This document shows positions 25,263-32,816 of a stretch of DNA of 64,000 nt, piece after piece. Source of the DNA: JAGORM01 sp964406795 (GTDB lineage: Bacteria; Patescibacteriota; Microgenomatia; Levybacterales; GWA1-39-11). Location of the stretch: contig CAYOTA010000002.1 of the NCBI GenBank assembly GCA_964406795.1, positions 82,783 through 146,782 of the forward strand, read 5' to 3'. Position numbers and translations under genes: made by a program. The notes under the pieces are model-generated. The model had not been told where the DNA came from, did no database searches, and worked only from the letters and a program-made list of their open reading frames with translations. Position 1 is the stretch's first letter, and every line of letters begins with the position of its first letter.

Positions 25263-25826
25263 ATGAAACGTTTTTTATTTACCTTATTTCTTTCTACAAT
25301 TATTGTTCTTTTGAGCGTTGTGAACGTGCAGGCTCATGAATCTTTTCACTGGATGCAACAAATAAAAAAAGATAGGATGCTTGTTGTGTTTTATAATCAA
25401 GAAGAATTTCAAGCTAACATAGAACAGTCTTTTCAAGTAAGGCTGGTGGAACTTTCAAATGGAAAATCAATTCCATTCAAATACGCAGATGTATCATTTG
25501 AAACTAATGGGAAAAGAGCCTATTCATTCAAAAAAAATGCTGATGAAAATAATGATGTAGCATTTTCCTATGCATTTCCCAAAAAAGGAAAGTATGTGAT
25601 GACTGTAAAACTTTTTGACAACTCAAAGCTTGTAACTGAGGCAAAATTCCCCATATTAGTGGGATCAGGTATAAACGCAGACTGGCCAATCATACTCAAA
25701 AACTATTGGGCAGAATTTGCGCTTGTAGGAGGGTTACTGATTTTTGTGTCATATCTTGCGGGCAGAAAAAATATACTTGCTCATACTAAAAAGTTTCTAA
25801 AACGAAAAAACTCTCAATCTTCTTAA
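25263..25826 (+). CDS. Membrane-anchored Ig-like protein, possible copper partner of the oxidase
   Basis: 187 residues: signal peptide ending ...NVQA, mature N-terminus HESFHWMQQ, an extracytoplasmic beta domain (about 30-140) with layout like YtkA/CopC-type proteins, one membrane helix (about 148-166) and a basic cytosolic tail. If cleaved after VQA, the mature protein begins with His and has a second His four residues later, as in CopC-like copper binders; this is inference. It starts 8 nt after the oxidase gene and is surely co-transcribed, which suggests a role in copper supply or anchoring. Confidence 0.6.
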   Translation: MKRFLFTLFLSTIIVLLSVVNVQAHESFHWMQQIKKDRMLVVFYNQEEFQANIEQSFQVRLVELSNGKSIPFKYADVSFETNGKRAYSFKKNADENNDVAFSYAFPKKGKYVMTVKLFDNSKLVTEAKFPILVGSGINADWPIILKNYWAEFALVGGLLIFVSYLAGRKNILAHTKKFLKRKNSQSS

Positions 25827-25867
25827 TTTTAGGATTGTAACAGTTAAGTATTTGCTATAATTACCTA

Positions 25868-25975
25868 GTGAGCAATCAACCGGCATATAGAGAAACTGAG
25901 GATTCTGTGGATGATTTTATTGCAAGTCTTGGCAGAAGAACTTCGATTAAAACGGACAAAAACCAAGACACATAA
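25868..25975 (+). CDS. Small protein (35 aa) with GTG start
   Basis: GTG at 25868 preceded by TATAAT (25856-25861) with exactly 6 nt between, the window's standard leaderless spacing. The product is acidic then basic (SNQPAYRETEDSVDDFIASLGRR...). No family recognised. The promoter spacing is the main support. Confidence 0.5.
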   Translation: MSNQPAYRETEDSVDDFIASLGRRTSIKTDKNQDT

Positions 25976-25988
25976 CTTCGAGATTTTG

Positions 25989-26060
25989 TGAGCGACCAGG
26001 GTCTCGAACCCTGAACCTATTCCTTAAGAGGGAATTGCTCTACCATTGAGCTAGTCGCCC
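25989..26060 (-). tRNA. tRNA-Lys (anticodon CTT)
   Basis: Acceptor GGGCGAC/GTCGCTC, anticodon stem ATTCC/GGAAT with loop CTCTTAA, T arm CAGGG/CCCTG. Discriminator A. A hairpin (AATTTTGC, CTT, GCAAAAATT; 26066-26085) sits a few nt before its 5' end. Confidence 0.95.
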
Positions 26061-26185
26061 TTCGTAATTTTGCCTTGCAAAAATTTCTCAGGAGCACGTT
26101 TTCCTTTCAGTCAAATGTGTCCCGTATTCTTTTACCGAATATATTTTATCATGAAGCTGGTATTTTTGCAGTATTGAGGGGAAAC

Positions 26186-26497
26186 TTAATTTTTGTGCTG
26201 GATTCCCAAGTGGTCTTCTATGAATTTTACTCTTCTATCAAGTTTTACATCATTCTCATCAAACACACGAATTGCCATATCAAGCGTTTTCTTAAGATAT
26301 TTTAGGTCTTTTTTTATTGGCATAAGCTTTTTATCGAGTCTTTGATCAACTATACTCCCAACACGTGTATCTATACTAGCGTTTACTTTTTCCTCAACGA
26401 TATCACCAACTCTGGAATCAATACTTGCGTTTACTTTTTCCTCAACGATATCTCCAACCACATCTTTTATTTGCTCCAAGTCTTGTTTTGTTAACAT
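26186..26497 (-). CDS. Small coiled-coil protein with 16-residue tandem repeat
   Basis: 103 residues, all helical. VGDIVEEKVNASIDSR and VGDIVEEKVNASIDTR are consecutive near-identical 16-residue units (48 nt each), followed by a diverged third copy VGSIVDQRLDKKLMPI; the C-terminus is a coiled coil (KKDLKYLKKTLDMAIRVFDENDVKLDRRVKFIEDHLG). Similar in build to the protein at 56.8-57.1 kb. Function unknown. TATATT lies 6 nt before the ATG. Confidence 0.75.
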   Translation of the reverse strand: MLTKQDLEQIKDVVGDIVEEKVNASIDSRVGDIVEEKVNASIDTRVGSIVDQRLDKKLMPIKKDLKYLKKTLDMAIRVFDENDVKLDRRVKFIEDHLGIQHKN

Positions 26498-26542
26498 AGC
26501 TTAAATATACAATAGAAAGTCCGGGGTGTAAATATATAGTTG

Positions 26543-26615
26543 TGCGCCTGAAGGGACTCGAACCCCCAACCGCCTCGTCCGAAGCGAGGTGCTCTATCCA
26601 TTAAGCTACAGGCGC
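26543..26615 (-). tRNA. tRNA-Arg (anticodon TCG)
   Basis: Acceptor GCGCCTG/CAGGCGC, anticodon stem CCTCG/CGAGG with loop CTTCGGA, T loop TTCGAGT, discriminator A. CCA not encoded. Confidence 0.95.
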
Positions 26616-26674
26616 ATGTATCCTGCCTGTATCTTGCGAACTTTGCTCGCGCAAAATTTTTAAGCTACAGGCGC
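26616..26674 (-). repeat. Copy of the tRNA-Arg(TCG) 5' end plus hairpin
   Basis: Reading leftward, GCGCCTGTAGCTTAA (26674-26660) repeats the first 15 nt of the tRNA. Between copy and tRNA lies an imperfect hairpin TTGCGCGAGC-AAA-GTTCGCAA, and a TACAGGC that is complementary to the copied GCCTGTA. Confidence 0.7.
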
Positions 26675-26772
26675 TTATGCTAACCACGATCCACAAGGCT
26701 TATAGATTTTAACAAATTGAGATCACGCAAGCAATAAAAGTAAGTTAAAAGACTTATGTACACGTATACTGG

Positions 26773-26778
26773 TATAAT
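26773..26778 (+). promoter_or_regulatory. Extended -10 box of obg
   Basis: TGGTATAAT with the hexamer at 26773-26778, 6 nt before the ATG at 26785; a clear example of the leaderless arrangement. Confidence 0.65.
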
Positions 26779-26784
26779 GAACGC

Positions 26785-27762
26785 ATGGCATTGATAGATG
26801 ATGTAACAATTAGAATTAAAGCTGGAAATGGTGGTCAGGGCGGGCAATCCTTTTCATCTGGTGTTGCTCCTGACGGAGGAAACGGCGGAGATGGTGGAGA
26901 TATTTACCTGGAAGGAAGTACAAATGTAGCAGATCTTTCAGAGTTTAGATTTAAAAAGGATATTCATGCCGCAGACGGCACAAATGGACTAAATAAAAAA
27001 CTCCATGGAAAAAAAGGCACAAGTATAACAATTCTCCTTCCTTTAGGAACTAAAGTTACTGACACAAAGAATCAAAAATCACTAGAAATTACCGAAAAAG
27101 GAAAAGCTATTAGAGTTGCTGAAGGAGGATGGGGAAAAATAGGAAATTATGACGAGCTGAGGGCCATTAGAAGCAGAAGGACAGTAAGCGATGTGGAGCA
27201 AAAAGGAATAGAACGAGAACTACATCTAGTGTTAAGTCTGATAGCAGATATAGGACTCATAGGGCTCCCAAATGCCGGCAAAAGCTCATTACTCGCGGAA
27301 CTAACTAGAGCTACACCTAAAATAGGAAACTACCCGTTTACAACTCTGGAGCCTAATTTAGGGATTATTAAAACAGAGGGTGAGGATAAAACTACAGCAC
27401 TTGCCATTGCTGACATTCCGGGACTAGTAGAAGGTGCGTCAACCGGAAAGGGACTGGGGATTCAGTTTTTAAAACATATTCAGAAAACAAAAATTTTATT
27501 TCACTGTATAGACGCAACTCAAGCAGACTTACTGCAAGTGTATACAACGGTTAGGCAAGAATTTAAGGCATATGACGTAAACTTACTCAACAAGCAAGAA
27601 ATAATTTTGCTTACAAAAATAGACTTACTGGAAAAAGGCCAACTGGAAGAAAAAATTCAGGAACTTAAAAAAACCGGCAAGGAAATAATCCCACTCTCAA
27701 TTTATGACAAAAAATGTATTGAATACCTCAAAAAATTGATATCAAACCTCCAAAAAGATTAA
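26785..27762 (+). CDS. obg: Obg-family GTPase (short form)
   Basis: 325 residues. N-terminal glycine-rich OBG domain (about 1-155, GNGGQGGQSFSSG, PDGGNGGDGGDIYLEG), then a G domain: P-loop GLPNAGKSSLLAEL, switch YPFTTLEPNLG, DIPGLVEGAS, TKIDLL. Obg acts in large ribosomal subunit assembly. It ends soon after the G domain, lacking the C-terminal OCT domain of longer Obg proteins. Overlaps the convergent solute-binding gene by 4 nt. Confidence 0.95.
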   Translation: MALIDDVTIRIKAGNGGQGGQSFSSGVAPDGGNGGDGGDIYLEGSTNVADLSEFRFKKDIHAADGTNGLNKKLHGKKGTSITILLPLGTKVTDTKNQKSLEITEKGKAIRVAEGGWGKIGNYDELRAIRSRRTVSDVEQKGIERELHLVLSLIADIGLIGLPNAGKSSLLAELTRATPKIGNYPFTTLEPNLGIIKTEGEDKTTALAIADIPGLVEGASTGKGLGIQFLKHIQKTKILFHCIDATQADLLQVYTTVRQEFKAYDVNLLNKQEIILLTKIDLLEKGQLEEKIQELKKTGKEIIPLSIYDKKCIEYLKKLISNLQKD

Positions 27763-29102
27763 TTTTTTCTGACCACAGTATAGTCATACGGGAAGTAAAG
27801 AAAGGCGGCTGGGGCATCATCTAGTAAGTATTTTTGCAACTCTGCATAAATCTGCACACGGTCGGCAGTATTCATAGTAGTTCTCCCATCTTCCAAAAGC
27901 TTATCTATACGTACATTTTTATAGTACGTTATATTACTTGACTGGTTTGAATGCCAAATAGCATACATATCAGGATCCAGTGGTAATCTCATGGGATACA
28001 ATAAAACCTGATAGTCAGGCGGAATATCCTGTGAAGTCACAATAGTACTTTTGATTCCAATCTTTTCCCAAGCGCGTGCTAACTGCTTTGCTGTTTCAAG
28101 CAGCTCATTAGTGGTTGTAATAGTTAATTTTAAATCTTTAGTATTAGTGGACTCTAAAAGTTCTTTTGATAACCCTAAGTCAATTAAGCCTTCATTTGGA
28201 CTTTTTGTGTAATAAAGAGAATGTGTGGGCAAAAATGAGTAACTCCTCTCCCCTTCCGGAAATGTGCTAGGCAACGCATAAATTAACGCCTGCCTAATTT
28301 TTTTATTAGAAAGTGTAGGATCAATGGTATTAAAAAACGCTGAAACTAAAACTTTATAGTTAACTTTTCGTGCTACATCTACATTTTTAAAATCTTTAAA
28401 ATAGGTATCTGCTTTTGAGTCAGCAGACAAATTATACACTTGATCAATTTCTCCCAATAAAAAGGCTGTTTTTAAGGCTTCTTGTGTGGGGTAAAAATAA
28501 ATAATTTTCTTGTTCCCGTTTTTTTTATTTTGAAGTGTTATGGTTTTTAAAAATCCTGCATTTTGTTCTGTTTTAGTAATCTGGAAATCAGATAAACCAA
28601 AATTACCTTTCAGTATGGGCTTACTTACAACTGATAAAAATGGGGAATAGGGAGTAGTTAAATTAAATTCTATAGTTTGTGAATCTTTTATTACTTTTTT
28701 AACGTCTTTAAACGTGTACGGAATATCTTTTGTGGTAAATTCTTTATTATTGCTAAGTTTAAGACCTTTTTTAATGGTGAATGTAACCGTCTTCCCGTCA
28801 TTTGTGATTTTATAATCAGCGGCAGCTACAGGCTTTATTGAGCCATCTCTTTCAACTTTTGTTAATCCGTATGAGACAGTGGACAAAACTTCATCCGGAA
28901 GTGTAGATACTGTGTATGAACCTGAATATCCTATTTTTTGCGTTGTATCTTTAAACAAACTTGAAGTTGCATACGTTACAAACAAAAAAAAACCAAAGAA
29001 TGCAATTGCCCCAAGAATTACCGAAAGGAGAATTGTACGCCTCCATTTTTTTACATATGCTTTAAAAAGCCAAAAGTAATAACGGCGTCTTACGTAAACC
29101 AT
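27759..29102 (-). CDS. Membrane-anchored family 5 extracellular solute-binding protein
   Basis: 447 residues. Basic N-terminus, one membrane helix (about 22-46), then a SBP_bac_5 domain of peptide-transporter type: GLTKVERDGSIKPVAAADYKITNDGKTVTFTIKKGLKLSNNKEFTTKDIPYTF is the family's N-lobe, and KKIRQALIYALPS the middle signature. Shorter than usual (about 500-550) and anchored by a helix rather than a lipid. No ABC permease or ATPase gene is adjacent. It is the last gene of the uvrA-uvrC run, 15 nt after secG. Confidence 0.85.
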   Translation of the reverse strand: MVYVRRRYYFWLFKAYVKKWRRTILLSVILGAIAFFGFFLFVTYATSSLFKDTTQKIGYSGSYTVSTLPDEVLSTVSYGLTKVERDGSIKPVAAADYKITNDGKTVTFTIKKGLKLSNNKEFTTKDIPYTFKDVKKVIKDSQTIEFNLTTPYSPFLSVVSKPILKGNFGLSDFQITKTEQNAGFLKTITLQNKKNGNKKIIYFYPTQEALKTAFLLGEIDQVYNLSADSKADTYFKDFKNVDVARKVNYKVLVSAFFNTIDPTLSNKKIRQALIYALPSTFPEGERSYSFLPTHSLYYTKSPNEGLIDLGLSKELLESTNTKDLKLTITTTNELLETAKQLARAWEKIGIKSTIVTSQDIPPDYQVLLYPMRLPLDPDMYAIWHSNQSSNITYYKNVRIDKLLEDGRTTMNTADRVQIYAELQKYLLDDAPAAFLYFPYDYTVVRKN

Positions 29103-29117
29103 AATGTTGCAGAAACT

Positions 29118-29330
29118 TTAGCTAACTAATGCAATGATAGATATAGCGGCAAAAGAAGCGGCAAAAATAATAGTTGCATAAAAAAGAACTTTTTCCAATC
29201 CCTTTTTGGCTCTATATGATTCGCCACTTCCGCCAAAAGCCATTCCGCCACTTGATCCTCTGGATTGCAGTATTACAGTAATTACTATAAGTACTGCCAG
29301 GATCATTTGAATAATTGTAAATCCGTTCAT
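29118..29330 (-). CDS. secG: Preprotein translocase subunit SecG
   Basis: 70 residues with two membrane helices. IQMILAVLIVITVILQSRGSSGGMAFGGSGESYRAKKGLEKVLFYATI shows the conserved SecG loop (LQ...G-rich...R..KG.EK). Small subunit of the SecYEG protein-export channel. Its ATG overlaps the stop of the upstream holin-like gene as ATGA. Confidence 0.93.
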   Translation of the reverse strand: MNGFTIIQMILAVLIVITVILQSRGSSGGMAFGGSGESYRAKKGLEKVLFYATIIFAASFAAISIIALVS

Positions 29331-29731
29331 AGTTCAAATAAATTCATTAAGAATTTGTAGACAAGTTGTATTGTAACAGAAATTATGAGATAAGACAAAA
29401 TGATATTTAGATGAAAGGAAGGAATACTGAGGCTGGAGACTGTAATGCCATTAAAAACAAATGGCTGAATTATAAAATTACGGTCAGTTAGCGTCAATAA
29501 ATACAACACAATAACGGTTGAAAATATGGAAAAAACACCCAAAGTTAACGCATTAAAGGGAAGTGCTACGATATTTATAATAGGACGCACAAGCACAAAC
29601 CCCAACACTAACAGTACAGCGTCATATAAATACTGAGAAATTCCACCTTTAATAACGATTCCTGTAAATAAAGATGACGAAACAAATAACGCAGTTAATA
29701 AAATAACATACTGCTGTGCTAAATAACGCAT
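29327..29731 (-). CDS. Phage-holin-like small membrane protein (4 helices)
   Basis: 134 residues, four hydrophobic helices. VRPIINIVALPFNALTLGVFSIFSTVIVLYLLT matches the family 4_2 holin superfamily (PF04020-type) core, which in bacterial chromosomes is a housekeeping membrane protein of unknown role rather than a lysis protein. Ends with TGA, overlapping secG by 4 nt. Confidence 0.85.
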   Translation of the reverse strand: MRYLAQQYVILLTALFVSSSLFTGIVIKGGISQYLYDAVLLVLGFVLVRPIINIVALPFNALTLGVFSIFSTVIVLYLLTLTDRNFIIQPFVFNGITVSSLSIPSFHLNIILSYLIISVTIQLVYKFLMNLFEL

Positions 29732-29758
29732 GTCTTATGCTATCAAAGATAACAAATT

Positions 29759-31042
29759 CTACGCAAGTGCATTTTTAGAACGTAACTTTCTATGATACGT
29801 AATAGCAAACCTGTGTGCCTCATCCCTTATGCGTCTGACTATGTTTATTGCTGGAGATGACAATGGGACACGCACTTCTGTAAACTTCAAACCCCTTACC
29901 TCTTTTCTGGGAATTACCAGTGTTTCAAATTTTTTGGCAATCCCTATAACCGGAATTGAGACGCCGTTATGAGCCAAAACTTGAAGAACTGATGAAACCT
30001 GACCCTTTCCACCATCTACTATAAAAAGGCTCGGAAATTCCCATTCAGGATGCTTAAGACGCCTTCCCATCATCTCCTGGTGCATAGCAAAATCATTAGG
30101 AGTTTTTGTTTTTCTGATTTTAAACTTTCTATATTCTGATTTTTCAGCTGACCCATTGATCAACACTGTCATAGAACCAGTGGCGTTCGTTCCCTGAAAA
30201 TTAGAAATATCAAAACACTCTATCCTTTTGAGGTTTGTTAAAACTACACCATTGGCAGCCAGTAAATCAAATAACGCTTGGTTTTCTGATTCTTCCCGTA
30301 TGGACTGCGTTTTAGGTTGATTTATATACACAAACGGATCATATGTTTCCTGCGTAATTTTCTCAATTGAGTCAATTTGCTTTTGGACAATTCCCGCTTT
30401 TTCAAATTCTTCTTGTTTTGAAAATATGTTGCGTTCTGACTCTAAATTTTTAATAACTTGTTTTGTACTGCCTTTCAAAAACCGCTTAAGATTTGAAATA
30501 TTTTTTTTGTATATGTCAGCATTTTCAGGTACTGCTTGGACACATGGGCATAATCCCAGGTGAAAGTATAAACATTTGCGTTTAGGATGAGTCTTGACAG
30601 ACTCATAAGGAAAAATTTTTCGAAGTAACTTTAACACAACCTTACTGGAGCCGGCATGAGGATATGGTCCAAAATAGTCAGCCTTTTTATTTGTCATTTT
30701 ACGAACTAAACCTACATAGGGGATTTCAGAATTTGTTACAGCAATATACGGATATGACTTGTCATCAATCATTTTAATATTAAAATAGGGAAGGTGTTGG
30801 TGTATTAACTCTGCCTCTAACAAAAATGCCTCAATTTCAGAGTTCACCACTATGTGCACAACTTTTTTTATTTTAGGAATTAGTAATGAGGTTTTTTCGT
30901 CATGAGCTTGCTTTTGAAAATAAGAGGAAACGCGCTTTTTGAGATTTTTTGCTTTCCCAACATAAAGAATATTACCTTTTTCGTCTAAAAATTGGTAAAC
31001 CCCTGGTTTTGATGGCAATGATGAATATAATGATTGATCCAA
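29759..31042 (-). CDS. uvrC: Excinuclease ABC subunit C (C-terminally short)
   Basis: 427 residues against about 600 in typical UvrC. GIY-YIG domain at the N-terminus (PGVYQFLDEKGNILYVGKAKNLKKRVSSYF), UVR segment (FSKQEEFEKAGIVQKQIDSI, about 205-225), and the RNase H-like C-terminal nuclease (IECFDISNFQGTNATGSM, LFIVDGGKGQVSSVL, RDEAHRFAITYHRKLRSK). It stops right after the last block, lacking the (HhH)2 tail. The start is TTG, supported by AGGAGGAGG about 12 nt upstream. It overlaps the transglutaminase-like gene by 71 nt. Confidence 0.95.
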   Translation of the reverse strand: MDQSLYSSLPSKPGVYQFLDEKGNILYVGKAKNLKKRVSSYFQKQAHDEKTSLLIPKIKKVVHIVVNSEIEAFLLEAELIHQHLPYFNIKMIDDKSYPYIAVTNSEIPYVGLVRKMTNKKADYFGPYPHAGSSKVVLKLLRKIFPYESVKTHPKRKCLYFHLGLCPCVQAVPENADIYKKNISNLKRFLKGSTKQVIKNLESERNIFSKQEEFEKAGIVQKQIDSIEKITQETYDPFVYINQPKTQSIREESENQALFDLLAANGVVLTNLKRIECFDISNFQGTNATGSMTVLINGSAEKSEYRKFKIRKTKTPNDFAMHQEMMGRRLKHPEWEFPSLFIVDGGKGQVSSVLQVLAHNGVSIPVIGIAKKFETLVIPRKEVRGLKFTEVRVPLSSPAINIVRRIRDEAHRFAITYHRKLRSKNALA

Positions 31043-32816
31043 GTAGTAAGACTCCTCCTCCTAAAATTGGTAATGAAATCGGAAATACTCGTATTTGTTT
31101 TTCAAAAAGTACTTTTTTACGACTATCTTGCATTGTAATGGTGTGGGAAACGTTTGTCAAAGAACCTAGTATTCCCTGGCTTCTCGGAATGTTAACTGAT
31201 ATAACACTACTGCCCAAGGGAGGAGTTTTTGGAAACGTAATAGTTGAAACTTTTTTTGAATCCAAAAATATAGAAATGTCTTCAGGATGTGTTTCATAAT
31301 TTCCTAAATTAAGATAGGTAACCGATCCCTGAATAAATGACCCATTGGTAAACGGTGAAAAGTTACCGGTGATTATGTGTCTACTTACTTTTTTAAAATC
31401 TGCGACGTCTGCAAATGACACCTCAACATCTTTAGAGTCACCAGATTTGTACCCCCCGGCAGGCACAGGGTACGTACTGGATAATCCGTTTTTAACAAAT
31501 GTCACATGATCCAAATCAAAAACTTTGAAAAAGTCGACTCCTGTAGTATCTGTCCACGTGGGATCAACCATTACCCACGTTTTTTGTGTGTCATCATAGT
31601 ATTCGGGCCATGCGTGCAATACATCTTGGAATAAATCCGTTGGACGAGATAAGTCGTTTTGGGTATATGCATACCCTTCAATGGCACGGGCTGGAATGCC
31701 GCTGGAGCGCGCAAGTGTAATAAATAAATCGGTAAATTCTAAGCTACCGGCAAAAAACGGATCACGCAAGGACTTTAGCGCCCCCAACCGTTCATTCTTA
31801 ACATTAGTTTTTGAAGTGCCATATGACAAAGATTTTACAATATAATTAAATATTTCCTGAGATGATCGCAAATTTTTTGCAATTTTTTTTATCTCCGAAC
31901 TTTCTGTTTCCCAATATTTTTGCGGTCGCGTGTAAGCCTTTCGCTCGTCCTCCGTTATGTCAGTCTTACTCGGCTTAAAAGAGGAGTCTACTAACACATC
32001 TGCTCGTACTTTATATCCACTTTTTGCGTCTAAAGAGTATTTTGCAAGTGTGTTTCCATCTTTATCTTTATAAACGGACTGAGGTTTTGGGGAAATATTC
32101 TCGAGGATGATTTTTTGGTATGCAGTGTCCGGAGGAAGTGCGATTTCAGTAATTACAGGGTACAAATTTTTATTTTCTAAATTATAGGAAAGTTTAAATC
32201 TGTAATATTGTCTATCACCAAATACTATAAATATTCCACTTTTAGAAATATTTTCTTTTGAAAACACATATACGGAATTGCTTGAATTATAGGGGACATC
32301 CGGCTTTACAATACTTGCGTTTCCAAAACTTTCAGGAACCGTAACTAACACTTCATAAGCTGCAAAATCCTGTATGTTTGTGATTGCCGGAATTGAAACT
32401 GTGTATGACTTGCCGGCAGTTTTTAAATAATCAGTTGTCGTAAATGAGACAGTAAAATTATTTTTTGCGTTAATCCCCACTGTGCGTTCAGGAAAATTAA
32501 TGGTAACTATTTTAGTATTATTCTCTCCTTCTTGAAGTTTATAAGGAATAGGACCTTTGCTATTTGATGTTTTTATATTGCTTATATTTTTAAGCTTGAG
32601 TGCAATGCTGTAAGAAGGCGTGTACACAAATTCTTTGGTGTTGGTTAAGGTGATTTCTTGGGTAACAAAAACCTCACCGCTTTCTTGTGGGACATACGTG
32701 GTGAGTGCACCGACTATAAAATCGGTATCAGTTTGCGCAAATGATGTTGGAATTTGAATACAAAAGATTGCAAAAATGATGCAAATAAACACAACATGCT
32801 TTACAAATTTTACCAT
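30972..32816 (-). CDS. Transglutaminase-like surface protein lacking the catalytic Cys
   Basis: 614 residues: signal peptide (ending FAQ, about 1-28), two beta domains (about 30-270), a transglutaminase core (about 300-440), an Ig-like domain and a C-terminal membrane helix (about 590-610). The core keeps LARSSGIPARAIEGYAYT, HAWPEYYD and WVMVDPTW (His and Asp), but where active enzymes have G-x-C-x-(E/D)-(F/Y) it reads AGSLEFTDLF around residue 358, without Cys. It is probably an inactive binding domain. Start ATG overlaps the uvrA stop (TAATG). Confidence 0.85.
   Translation of the reverse strand: MVKFVKHVVFICIIFAIFCIQIPTSFAQTDTDFIVGALTTYVPQESGEVFVTQEITLTNTKEFVYTPSYSIALKLKNISNIKTSNSKGPIPYKLQEGENNTKIVTINFPERTVGINAKNNFTVSFTTTDYLKTAGKSYTVSIPAITNIQDFAAYEVLVTVPESFGNASIVKPDVPYNSSNSVYVFSKENISKSGIFIVFGDRQYYRFKLSYNLENKNLYPVITEIALPPDTAYQKIILENISPKPQSVYKDKDGNTLAKYSLDAKSGYKVRADVLVDSSFKPSKTDITEDERKAYTRPQKYWETESSEIKKIAKNLRSSQEIFNYIVKSLSYGTSKTNVKNERLGALKSLRDPFFAGSLEFTDLFITLARSSGIPARAIEGYAYTQNDLSRPTDLFQDVLHAWPEYYDDTQKTWVMVDPTWTDTTGVDFFKVFDLDHVTFVKNGLSSTYPVPAGGYKSGDSKDVEVSFADVADFKKVSRHIITGNFSPFTNGSFIQGSVTYLNLGNYETHPEDISIFLDSKKVSTITFPKTPPLGSSVISVNIPRSQGILGSLTNVSHTITMQDSRKKVLFEKQIRVFPISLPILGGGVLLLGSIIIFIIAIKTRGLPIFRRKR

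Noticed and set aside
29327..29731. Prophage, based on the holin-like protein
   Set aside because: This holin-like family is common on bacterial chromosomes; no other phage genes are nearby and it sits inside the uvr-sec operon.
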